The translations under genes were made by a program, and so were the position numbers. From an uncultured Celeribacter sp. (lineage in GTDB: Bacteria > Pseudomonadota > Alphaproteobacteria > Rhodobacterales > Rhodobacteraceae): 43,766 bases of DNA. This document shows, in pieces, positions 1 through 6,783 of this stretch. Below the pieces are notes generated by a model, which was not told where the DNA came from, did not search any database, and worked only from the letters and a program-made list of their open reading frames with translations. Every line of letters begins with the position of its first letter. Within the stretch, counting starts at the first letter, position 1. The stretch spans positions 1 through 43,766 of the forward strand of contig CALLMA010000049.1 of assembly GCA_938008015.1 (NCBI GenBank), in the 5' to 3' direction.

Positions 1-420
1 GATGTAGCCCATTCTTTAACACCACAAGATTGCCTTGTTGCGATTATGATCGCTCAATCAATGTCGGATGCCGATATTGGGACGGCAGAATTGATCACTA
101 TTGAGAATATTGTAAACCACCTGCCAGTTTTCGCTGGTTACGATGCTGATCGTATTAAAACAGTGTCAAATACAGTGTTTGATCTCTTTTCAGAAGAAGA
201 TGGTTTGGATGCGCTGTTTGGCTTGGTCCGTTCTAATCTTCCTGAAAACTTATATGAAACGGCATATGCGCTTGCTTGCGATGTGACGGCAGCAGATGGG
301 AAGACGCACCAAACTGAATTGAGACTTTTAAAAGAAATTAGATATGAGTTGAAAATTGATCGCCTGCACGGCGCAGCGATTGAGCGCGGCGCACGTGCGA
401 GATATATGCAATTAGGCTAG
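1..420 (+). CDS. TerB-like (tellurite-resistance TerB family) protein, 5' end outside window
   Basis: The reading frame is open from base 1, so the start lies upstream; an internal ATG at 46 is probably not the true start. The visible 139 residues are helical and soluble. They hold two repeats of an acidic helix-loop signature (AQSMSDADIGTAEL near the start, and ACDVTAADGKTHQTEL in the second half), typical of the TerB/DjlA-N fold. No signal peptide or membrane segment is visible in the part present. The biochemical role of stand-alone TerB proteins is poorly defined; metal-ion binding is suggested by the acidic loops (family knowledge). Its stop codon overlaps the stop of the convergent fliL by 4 bases (CTAG). 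Family assignment is fairly sure; function is not. Confidence 0.8.
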   Translation, partial: DVAHSLTPQDCLVAIMIAQSMSDADIGTAELITIENIVNHLPVFAGYDADRIKTVSNTVFDLFSEEDGLDALFGLVRSNLPENLYETAYALACDVTAADGKTHQTELRLLKEIRYELKIDRLHGAAIERGARARYMQLG

Positions 421-911
421 TTTATATCTTGGCGAACTATTTCTGTAATTAAAATCTTTTTGATTGGTGGCCCAAATTGCTTATGGGCCACTTCCAAAAG
501 CGCCATGCGCAGATCATCCATTTTGACATGATTGGTGAAATCACCACGAAAGCCGCCTAAATTGGCATGATCAAAGAGAACTTGTAAAAATGCATCCCTA
601 AGCTTTGGTTCCAAACTATAAACGGCTTCAGAATTCCCAGGTTCTACTTCAAGACTTAAACTCATCACCAAAAGGGCAGTCACCTTCCCATCCGCGATAT
701 CTGGAATAACAAATTGATTGTTCATTTTGACATATTCATAATCGGATGATTTGGTGTCTTCCTCCTCCTTAGGCGCTTTTTCTTCTTTTTGAGTCATATC
801 TTTATCCGCCATAGTTTCAGGCGCCGGTTCTGGGCGCAGCATCAAGCCGGCCCCCAAACCTGCTGCGAGGCCAAAGATTGCTAAAATAACGGGGAGTAAT
901 TTTTTGATCAT
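417..911 (-). CDS. fliL: Flagellar basal-body protein FliL
   Basis: 164-residue inner-membrane protein that associates with the stator ring of the flagellar motor. The sequence shows a short cytoplasmic N terminus, one transmembrane helix (about residues 5-24), a highly charged periplasmic linker rich in Glu and Lys, and a C-terminal FliL domain with the usual length (about 100 residues). I chose the ATG at 911 because GAG lies at suitable spacing upstream; a TTG two codons earlier (917) is possible. It is the last gene of the minus-strand flagellar operon in this window, 12 bases after the flgH stop, and it converges on the TerB-like gene with overlapping stop codons. No terminator hairpin is visible between them. 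Confidence 0.88.
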   Translation of the reverse strand: MIKKLLPVILAIFGLAAGLGAGLMLRPEPAPETMADKDMTQKEEKAPKEEEDTKSSDYEYVKMNNQFVIPDIADGKVTALLVMSLSLEVEPGNSEAVYSLEPKLRDAFLQVLFDHANLGGFRGDFTNHVKMDDLRMALLEVAHKQFGPPIKKILITEIVRQDIN

Positions 912-923
912 TCTCAACTCGCT

Positions 924-1640
924 TTAAAAAGGCAATAAAATATCGGCTATTTGCTGGCCATACCTTGGCTGCTGCATTCTGGTTATTTGGCCTCGGCCAC
1001 CGTAAGAAATGCGTGCGGATGCTATCTTGTCGTATGTGATTTCATTTTTGCGCGATATATCCTCAGGGCGTACAAAACCCTCGACTAAGAGCTCGCGCAC
1101 CTCATAGTTGACGCGCACCTCTTGCGAACCTTGGATTTGCAGCACACCGTTTGGCAATACATCCGTGATTGTTGCGGCAACGATAAGCTCTAATTTTTCA
1201 TTCCGGCTCACACTGCCTTCACCAGATGAACTAGAGGAAGAATTGGTTGATACGGCGTCTGCTATCGTAGTTCCTCCACCAAGTTTCAAAATTTCGGGAA
1301 TGCCTAAAAGAGAAGGGATACCTAAGCTTTCACTTCCAGAGCGCCCTCTTTGAGAGCTGTTTGAAAACTCAGCACTTTCATCAATTTCAATCACAACAGT
1401 TAAGATATCCCCTCGATCTATGGCGCGCCTGTCGCCAAAAAGGGATTGCCTTGAAGCCGTCCATAAGGAAGCGCTATTTTGCCTTTTGTTGGGGGCATTG
1501 CGTCCGGTTGTCGCTTCGCGCATGGTAAAAGCCTCTGCGCCTGCATGGATCGGAGTGAGTTCGGGCACTTGGCCGACATGAGCCAAATCTGAGCATGCAG
1601 AAATAAATATGAGAGTAATGAATAGTATGAATTTTTTCAC
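924..1640 (-). CDS. flgH: Flagellar L-ring protein FlgH (lipoprotein)
   Basis: 238-residue outer-membrane L-ring subunit of the flagellar basal body. A lipoprotein signal is clear: hydrophobic stretch, then lipobox ISAC with the lipidated cysteine at residue 16. The body has the FlgH landmarks: the segment SLFGDRRAIDRGDILTVVIE, a Ser/Gly-rich central loop (about residues 95-145), and a C terminus ending RYGQQIADILLPF. The start codon is GTG at 1640, with AGG about nine bases upstream. It follows the flgA-like lipoprotein gene by 25 bases and precedes fliL in the same operon. The protein would be exported by Sec, lipidated and assembled after the FlgI P-ring; flgI is not in the window. Confidence 0.95.
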   Translation of the reverse strand: MKKFILFITLIFISACSDLAHVGQVPELTPIHAGAEAFTMREATTGRNAPNKRQNSASLWTASRQSLFGDRRAIDRGDILTVVIEIDESAEFSNSSQRGRSGSESLGIPSLLGIPEILKLGGGTTIADAVSTNSSSSSSGEGSVSRNEKLELIVAATITDVLPNGVLQIQGSQEVRVNYEVRELLVEGFVRPEDISRKNEITYDKIASARISYGGRGQITRMQQPRYGQQIADILLPF

Positions 1641-1665
1641 TTTTTAAAACCTGTATTTTGTGAGG

Positions 1666-2007
1666 CTAGCCGCCTACATAAATCACTCCATCAACTGAAA
1701 CGTTGCCTGTAACTGTTGCTTTTGATGCTAGATTTAAGACATCAATCTCTTCACCAGGCTCAGCGCTGTGCAAAGACTTCCCGTCGGCACGAATAGACAA
1801 GCTTCCATAGGAGTAGATTATTGGAATTATGTCATCTTTCTTGACATAAGCAGTAGTGCTCACTTGTCTGTTTGGTGCAGGAATACGCATCTCAAAGGCA
1901 GCAAGCCCAGTTTGATCCGGTGCTGAGGCGTGGTTCTGTTCCATTTGTTTTGGCCCAGAACATGCAGAGATTAAGGGGCACAATGATAATAAAAGAAGTT
2001 GTTTCAT
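1666..2007 (-). CDS. FlgA-like lipoprotein: truncated tandem copy of the FlgA C-terminal domain
   Basis: 113-residue predicted lipoprotein lying between flgA and flgH. A longer frame opens at 2061, but it would overlap flgA. The ATG at 2007 has AGGTG upstream and gives a canonical lipoprotein signal: MKQ, hydrophobic core, lipobox ISAC with Cys16. After a roughly 45-residue linker, the last 54 residues align without gaps to the C-terminal domain of the preceding FlgA, with 34 of 54 identical by my count (for example IIPIIYS..., NLASK, YVGG). The N-terminal SAF part of FlgA is absent. The gene starts 19 bases after the flgA stop and is surely co-transcribed. FlgA is normally a soluble periplasmic chaperone for P-ring assembly; a lipid-anchored half-copy suggests a tethered helper or competitor (inference). 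It could also be a decaying duplicate, although the frame and ribosome site are intact. Confidence 0.8.
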   Translation of the reverse strand: MKQLLLLSLCPLISACSGPKQMEQNHASAPDQTGLAAFEMRIPAPNRQVSTTAYVKKDDIIPIIYSYGSLSIRADGKSLHSAEPGEEIDVLNLASKATVTGNVSVDGVIYVGG

Positions 2008-2026
2008 TTTTTTAACACCTATGAGC

Positions 2027-2464
2027 TTAGTGGGATAAACCACCAACATAAACCGCCCCACTTTGTGAAACCGTTCCGGTGATTGTTGTTTTGGAAGCTA
2101 GATTCATTACCCTAATGATTTCACCAAGGCCTGCGCGCTGAAGGGATCTTCCATCTGTGTGAATTGATAGGCCGCCATGTGAGTAAATCAGGGGTATAAT
2201 TTGATTGCGCTCGACTATGGCCGCCATACCCAAATCGTTTAACGAAATTGGCTTTCCTGCATAAATGACTTTTCGTGTTTCAAGGCCAATGGCTGTATCA
2301 AAATCTGAGAACATGCCTGGAATAGATTGATCAATTGTTTTTAGATCATCAGCTGTCACGATGGTATTTGCGCGCAAAGTGCGTGCTGCGATAAGGGTTT
2401 CGGCAATGGCATTATGATAAGGCCAAATAGCTAAAACGAGTAAGAATATACATCGCTTGATCAT
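2027..2464 (-). CDS. flgA: Flagellar P-ring assembly chaperone FlgA
   Basis: 145-residue periplasmic protein that assists assembly of the FlgI P-ring. It has a Sec signal peptide (residues 1 to about 21, ending AIA), then a SAF-type domain (AARTLRANTIVTADDLK..., roughly residues 26-85), then the FlgA C-terminal domain with IIPLIYS and NLASK. It is at the short end of the family, as is common in Rhodobacterales. Its ATG overlaps the flgG stop as ATGA, indicating translational coupling. The C-terminal domain is repeated in the next gene downstream. Confidence 0.92.
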   Translation of the reverse strand: MIKRCIFLLVLAIWPYHNAIAETLIAARTLRANTIVTADDLKTIDQSIPGMFSDFDTAIGLETRKVIYAGKPISLNDLGMAAIVERNQIIPLIYSHGGLSIHTDGRSLQRAGLGEIIRVMNLASKTTITGTVSQSGAVYVGGLSH

Positions 2465-3246
2465 CGTATTTGTGCCGTTGCGGAGAGCATTTGATCTGCT
2501 GCGGTTATCACCTTTGCATTCAATTCATAGCCACGCTGAGCTTCAATCAATTCGGTGACTTCGCGAACGGCATCAACAGTACTATCCTCCAGATAACCCT
2601 GACGAAGCGTTCCAGCGCCATCAAGGCCAGGTGTATTCACAAAGGCTGGGCCTGAAGCATTGGTTTCTAAGAATAAATTCCCTCCAATGGCTTCAAGGCC
2701 TTTTGAGTTGGAAAAATTAGCAACTGTAAATTGACCTAGAAATTCAGGTTCAACCCGGTCTGTGAAATACGCATAAATTTCACCTTGGGCATTTACGGAG
2801 AGAGATCTTGCATCATCGGGGATCGTAATCCCAGGGACAACTTGATGACCATCGGAGGTCACAATTTCTCCATCGGCAGAGCGCTTTAATCCGCCATCGC
2901 GCGTATAGGCTGACTGGCCAGAAGGGAGGCTCACTTCAAAATACCCTGCGCCTTCGATTGCGAAATCTAAATCACCACCTGTATTAGAAAGAGATCCTTG
3001 TGCGAGCTGAACGGAGACAGATGTTGGACGCACACCAAGGCCGAGCTGAATGCCTGTTGGCAGGACGGATCCATTGGCTGAACTAATCGTGCCGGGCTGT
3101 GCCATTTGTTGATAATGTAAATCAGCAAATTCAGCGCGCCGTGCGTTATAGCCTGTTGTATTCATGTTCGCGAGGTTTTGTGAAATGGTTTCAACACGCA
3201 TTTGCTGCGCGCTCATTCCTGTGGCTGCAATTTTGAGTGCTCTCAT
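2461..3246 (-). CDS. flgG: Flagellar distal rod protein FlgG
   Basis: 261-residue rod protein exported by the flagellar type III apparatus, so it has no Sec signal. The N-terminal rod motif SQNLANMNTTGYNARRAEF (about residues 22-40) and the C-terminal heptad region (DAVREVTELIEAQRGYELNA) are those of FlgG; length matches the usual 260-262. It starts with ATG preceded by AAGGG. It follows flgF by 13 bases and overlaps flgA by four. Distinguished from FlgF by length and the longer central domain with LGLGVRPTSV. Confidence 0.97.
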   Translation of the reverse strand: MRALKIAATGMSAQQMRVETISQNLANMNTTGYNARRAEFADLHYQQMAQPGTISSANGSVLPTGIQLGLGVRPTSVSVQLAQGSLSNTGGDLDFAIEGAGYFEVSLPSGQSAYTRDGGLKRSADGEIVTSDGHQVVPGITIPDDARSLSVNAQGEIYAYFTDRVEPEFLGQFTVANFSNSKGLEAIGGNLFLETNASGPAFVNTPGLDGAGTLRQGYLEDSTVDAVREVTELIEAQRGYELNAKVITAADQMLSATAQIR

Positions 3247-3259
3247 TTTTAGGCCCTTT

Positions 3260-3976
3260 CTAGCGGCTTAGCGTGGAGATAACGGAGCGGATGCGCTCGT
3301 CTTCTTTTTCAATGAATTTTTGGCCCATAGTATAGGCATGCTGAACTTCGATCATGCGGGTGATTTCACTGATCGCATCGACATTCGAACTCTCAACAAA
3401 CCCTTGTAAAATAACCCCACCCTCAAAAGGCTCAAAACCAGCTTCGGATGTGAAGCGAACCCCATTTGTGCGATCTAAATTCTCAAGATCAGCGGGCATA
3501 TAGAGGCCGATTTGTGCGATGGGTTGGCCATCTGCGGACATCGTCCCATCATTGGCAACGGCAATATTTTGAGCGGTGGTAGGGATGAAAATCGCCGCTC
3601 CACCTGAGTCTAACAACCTCGCGCCATCAAGCGTGGCGAGTTCGCCTTGGTCATTGGGGGTGAAGGCGCCTGCGCGCGTGAGCGCTTCGCCATCCTCTGT
3701 TTCAATTAAAAAGAAACCATCGCCCTCAATTGCCAAATCAAAGGTTCCACCTGTGGGAGTGAGGGGGCCTTGGGCGCTATTGGTCATTTGAACATTGGCA
3801 TGGGCCATTGAAACGGAAGGCTGATTGTCGCCCGTTTCCGATATGAATTCGGAAAAGATAAGGCCCTCTTTGCGAAAGCCTGTTGTCGATACATTGGCGA
3901 TATTATTTGCAATAGCCTGCATTTCATTTTTGAGGCCTGAGATGCGTGTGAGTGTTGTGTAACCTGGCGTATCCAT
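3260..3976 (-). CDS. flgF: Flagellar proximal rod protein FlgF
   Basis: 238-residue rod subunit. The N-terminal motif ANNIANVSTTGFRKEGLIF and the C-terminal VDAISEITRMIEVQHAYTMG are typical of the FlgE/F/G family, and the length and order upstream of flgG mark it as FlgF. Its ATG shares one base with the fliQ stop (TAATG), so translation is coupled. The protein is secreted through the flagellar export gate, whose FliQ subunit is encoded just upstream. Confidence 0.95.
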   Translation of the reverse strand: MDTPGYTTLTRISGLKNEMQAIANNIANVSTTGFRKEGLIFSEFISETGDNQPSVSMAHANVQMTNSAQGPLTPTGGTFDLAIEGDGFFLIETEDGEALTRAGAFTPNDQGELATLDGARLLDSGGAAIFIPTTAQNIAVANDGTMSADGQPIAQIGLYMPADLENLDRTNGVRFTSEAGFEPFEGGVILQGFVESSNVDAISEITRMIEVQHAYTMGQKFIEKEDERIRSVISTLSR

Positions 3977-4242
3977 TACATGCCTCCAATGATTGGTATG
4001 ATTTGATCTTGGAAGAAGCTTGTGAGGGTTTGTGTCATGAAGCCCATGCTAATCCAAAAGACAACGACGATTGCTAAGAGCTTCGGAACAAAGGTTAATG
4101 TCATTTCTTGAATACTTGTTAGGGCTTGAAATAGGCCAACAGTGAGGCCTGCAATCAAAGCAACCGCCAAGATCGGGAAGGAAATGATGGTTGCAACCCA
4201 AAGCCCTTGTCGAAGTGTATCAAAAAAGATGAACTGATCCAT
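3976..4242 (-). CDS. fliQ: Flagellar export gate protein FliQ
   Basis: 88-residue inner-membrane component of the flagellar type III export gate (FliPQR core). Two transmembrane helices are evident (about residues 15-40 and 50-75), and the family motif AGLTVGLFQALTSIQEMTL spans the loop between them. Length is exactly typical. It lies between fliE and flgF, 11 bases after the fliE stop. fliP and fliR are not in the window. Confidence 0.95.
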   Translation of the reverse strand: MDQFIFFDTLRQGLWVATIISFPILAVALIAGLTVGLFQALTSIQEMTLTFVPKLLAIVVVFWISMGFMTQTLTSFFQDQIIPIIGGM

Positions 4243-4253
4243 TGCTATCGACT

Positions 4254-4550
4254 TTACACAGGCATTCTTAGAATTTCTTGATAAGCCTCGACAACTTTAT
4301 CTCGAATGGTGGCCGCTGCTTCAACGGCAAGCTCTGTTTGCGCGAGGGCTTGCACTAAGGCTTGGCTGTCTGCTGTGCCAATCATTGTGGCATGCGCTGC
4401 TGTATCGGCTTCATGGAGTGTTTGCGTGAAGTTTTGAAGCATTGAGGCAAATTCATTGCCCCCTTGATCAGCTCCAGCTGTTGGATGTGGTTCTGTTGCA
4501 TTTTTGGTGGCTGCATATCCTTGCAGCGCGATATTCGAATTGATGTCCAT
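4254..4550 (-). CDS. fliE: Flagellar hook-basal body junction protein FliE
   Basis: 98-residue protein joining the MS-ring to the proximal rod, and the first rod substrate of the export apparatus. The C-terminal helix (ALVQALAQTELAVEAAATIR) is the conserved FliE region. Two in-frame ATG codons lie further upstream (4565, 4562), but only the ATG at 4550 has a good ribosome site (GGAG six bases upstream), so I prefer it. It sits between flgC and fliQ, as in other Rhodobacterales flagellar operons. Confidence 0.9.
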   Translation of the reverse strand: MDINSNIALQGYAATKNATEPHPTAGADQGGNEFASMLQNFTQTLHEADTAAHATMIGTADSQALVQALAQTELAVEAAATIRDKVVEAYQEILRMPV

Positions 4551-4579
4551 TCTGGTCTCCATCATTCAGGTTTCAGTTA

Positions 4580-4972
4580 TTATCTTCGTAAGAGATCAAG
4601 CAATGAGGAGGACATTTGCCGAGCTTGATCAAACATCTTCAAATTGGCCTCATAGCTACGCTGAGCTTCACGCGCGTCTGCAATCTCGATCATTAGATCA
4701 ACGTTTGAACCAGAATAATAACCCGCCTCATCGGCTAATGGGTGTCCTGGATCGTAAATTTGAGTGAGCTGTCGATCATCTAAGCTCACATCACTCGCGA
4801 CAACGCTGCCTGTATGCCTGCCGGCCTCTAATTCTTGCTCAAACGAAATCGATTTGCGTTGATATCCGGGTGTGTCTGCATTGGCGATATTCTCTGAAAC
4901 GTGCTGAAGTCTTTGCGTTTGCGCCTTCATGCCTGAGGCAGAGAGATTGAAGATGTTTAATAGATCACTCAT
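4580..4972 (-). CDS. flgC: Flagellar basal-body rod protein FlgC
   Basis: 130-residue proximal rod subunit. The rod motif SENIANADTPGYQRKSISFE (about residues 26-45) and the C-terminal helix AREAQRSYEANLKMFDQARQ identify the family, and length and position after flgB fix it as FlgC. ATG at 4972 is preceded by AGGAA. The eight-base gap from flgB indicates one transcript. Confidence 0.95.
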   Translation of the reverse strand: MSDLLNIFNLSASGMKAQTQRLQHVSENIANADTPGYQRKSISFEQELEAGRHTGSVVASDVSLDDRQLTQIYDPGHPLADEAGYYSGSNVDLMIEIADAREAQRSYEANLKMFDQARQMSSSLLDLLRR

Positions 4973-4980
4973 TATATTTC

Positions 4981-5370
4981 CTATCTTCGTCCTAAAGAGC
5001 TTCTCAAAATATTCATCGAACTTTTGTAAACGGCGAGGGCGAGATCATGATGGTGGCGCGCTTCAACCGATTTCATCATTTCATTTTCCAAAGACACACT
5101 ATTTCCATTTGGGGAATTGGCAGCTTCGGTCGTAATCGTTTCAAAGCGGCTTTGATCTTCGCTTGCGGCATGAAGATGGGTGCTTCGCGTTGCGATCATG
5201 CCCTCACTTTGGGTTTTGCGCTGAAATGTTTGCGCGAAAGAGGCAATGTCTTTCGCTTTATAATCTGGCGTATCTGCATTCGCGATGTTTTGCGCTACAT
5301 TCGCTTGCCGAGCAGCAGAATGGTTTGCCAACTCACCAGCCATATAAAATACGTTTAAATTTTTAAACAT
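4981..5370 (-). CDS. flgB: Flagellar basal-body rod protein FlgB
   Basis: 129-residue proximal rod subunit and first gene of the minus-strand flagellar operon. The motif AQNIANADTPDYKAKDI lies near residue 30, and the C terminus has the VEARHHHDLALAVYKSSMNI helix expected for FlgB. A TTG at 5397 would extend the frame by nine codons, but the ATG at 5370 has GGGAG at good spacing, so it is taken as the start. Transcription probably starts in the 79-bp gap shared with fliI. Confidence 0.93.
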   Translation of the reverse strand: MFKNLNVFYMAGELANHSAARQANVAQNIANADTPDYKAKDIASFAQTFQRKTQSEGMIATRSTHLHAASEDQSRFETITTEAANSPNGNSVSLENEMMKSVEARHHHDLALAVYKSSMNILRSSLGRR

Positions 5371-5393
5371 CAGGGCTTCTCCCGTATGTGATT

Positions 5394-5408
5394 TCAATCA
5401 AGTATTAA
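5394..5408 (-). promoter_or_regulatory. Candidate CtrA box in the flgB/fliI divergent promoter
   Basis: Read on the minus strand the sequence is TTAA-N7-TTGA, one base away from the CtrA consensus TTAA-N7-TTAA. It lies 24 bases upstream of the flgB start. CtrA controls flagellar genes in several Rhodobacterales (known), so the location is sensible; the mismatch and the short motif keep confidence moderate. GANTC sites also occur in this gap at 5413 and 5443. Confidence 0.45.
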
Positions 5409-5417
5409 CCCTGATTC

Positions 5418-5438
5418 CTTTACAAAGTGTTTGCAAAG
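5418..5438. promoter_or_regulatory. Inverted repeat (possible operator) just upstream of fliI
   Basis: Arms CTTTACAAA and TTTGCAAAG match at 8 of 9 positions across a three-base spacer. The right arm touches the fliI ribosome site (GAGGAG at 5438-5443). It could be an operator for fliI or a weak hairpin hiding the ribosome site. No known factor is assigned. Confidence 0.4.
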
Positions 5439-5449
5439 AGGAGAATCCT

Positions 5450-6781
5450 ATGACTTCGGTTGATTTACCACACCTGTCCGCAGCCATGAAATTGATCAAA
5501 ATGACCCATGAAATTGGGCGCATCGTGGAAATTTCTAAAACGACGATAGCCGTAAGTGGGCTTGAGCATATTTCATCGCTTGGTGATTTGGTTGAGGTTG
5601 AAACAGATGAAGGGGAACGGCGCGGAGAAATTCTGCAACTTACAGAACATCAAGCCATTATCTTGGTTGATGGGGGTGTGGATGGATTATCTATTGGAGA
5701 TTCGGTGATCCATATTGGCGCAAATACAATTGCGCCTGATAATAGCTGGGTTGGCCGCATTATAGATCCCTTTGGTAAATCATTAAATGGCAAACCTGTG
5801 ATCAGCGGATTGCAGCAAAAACCACTTCGCGCAAAATCGCCCAATCCCACTGCAAGGAAGCCTTGGGGCGAACGGCTGGAAACAGGTATGAAGGTCTTTA
5901 ATACCATGCTGCCGATCGTTCGAGGCCAAAGAATAGGGCTTTTTGCTGGGTCTGGCGTTGGAAAAACATCCCTTTTGGCAAAGCTCGCGCAGGGGCTGGA
6001 AGCGGATGTTGTTGTGATTGCGATGATTGGGGAGAGGGGCAGAGAGGTGCGTGAGTTTGCAGAGAATGTTTTGGGCCCCGAGGGGATGAAGCGCTCTGTT
6101 ATCGTCGCGGCGACTTCAGATCAATCTGCTATGATACGCCGCCGATGCGCTTGGAGTGCGATGTGCGTCGCAGAATATTTTCGCGATCAGGGCAAACAAG
6201 TCCTCTTTTTGGCGGATTCAATTACTAGGTTTGCTGAGGCGCACCGAGAAGTGGCTTTGGCAACAGGTGAAGAAAGCAGCCTGAGAGGATTTCCCCCCTC
6301 AACAGTTTCAATGATTACAGGGCTGTGTGAGAGAGCAGGGCCCGGGGAAGAAAATGCGGGAGATATTACGGCTGTCCTTTCCGTTTTAGTATCAGGATCT
6401 GATATGGATGAACCCGTTGCAGATATTTTGCGAGGGGTTTTGGATGGGCATATTGTACTCGATCGTAAAATTGCAGAGCGGGGTAGATTTCCCGCGATTG
6501 ACCTGCTTCGATCCGTGTCTCGATCCTTGCCAAAAGCGGCAAGCTTTTCAGAAAATGAGCTGATAAACGCTGCGCGAAAGTATCTTGGCGCGTATGATCG
6601 CAGCGAAATGATGATCCAAGCTGGCTTATATTCAAATGGCACCGATCCCATTTTGGATAAGGCGATCCAATTTTGGGCGGGATTGGATGAGTTTTTATCT
6701 CAAAATGAAACTCAAGATTCCCAGAAAAGCTTTCAAGATCTCGCTCATGTTATGGGGATGAAGTTTGTGAAAGGTAGATAG
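5450..6781 (+). CDS. fliI: Flagellar type III export ATPase FliI
   Basis: 443-residue cytoplasmic ATPase that energises export of rod, hook and filament proteins. The Walker A motif GSGVGKTS is at residues 167-174. The Walker B region is VLFLADSITRFAEAHRE (about 246-262), and the arginine-rich stretch GERGREVREFAENVLGPEG lies between them. This is the FliI/F1-beta arrangement at typical length. ATG at 5450 has GAGGAG upstream. It is divergent from flgB and shares a 79-bp promoter region. It ends two bases before the stop of the convergent gabD-like gene, with no terminator hairpin visible. Confidence 0.96.
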   Translation: MTSVDLPHLSAAMKLIKMTHEIGRIVEISKTTIAVSGLEHISSLGDLVEVETDEGERRGEILQLTEHQAIILVDGGVDGLSIGDSVIHIGANTIAPDNSWVGRIIDPFGKSLNGKPVISGLQQKPLRAKSPNPTARKPWGERLETGMKVFNTMLPIVRGQRIGLFAGSGVGKTSLLAKLAQGLEADVVVIAMIGERGREVREFAENVLGPEGMKRSVIVAATSDQSAMIRRRCAWSAMCVAEYFRDQGKQVLFLADSITRFAEAHREVALATGEESSLRGFPPSTVSMITGLCERAGPGEENAGDITAVLSVLVSGSDMDEPVADILRGVLDGHIVLDRKIAERGRFPAIDLLRSVSRSLPKAASFSENELINAARKYLGAYDRSEMMIQAGLYSNGTDPILDKAIQFWAGLDEFLSQNETQDSQKSFQDLAHVMGMKFVKGR

Positions 6782-6783
6782 GC

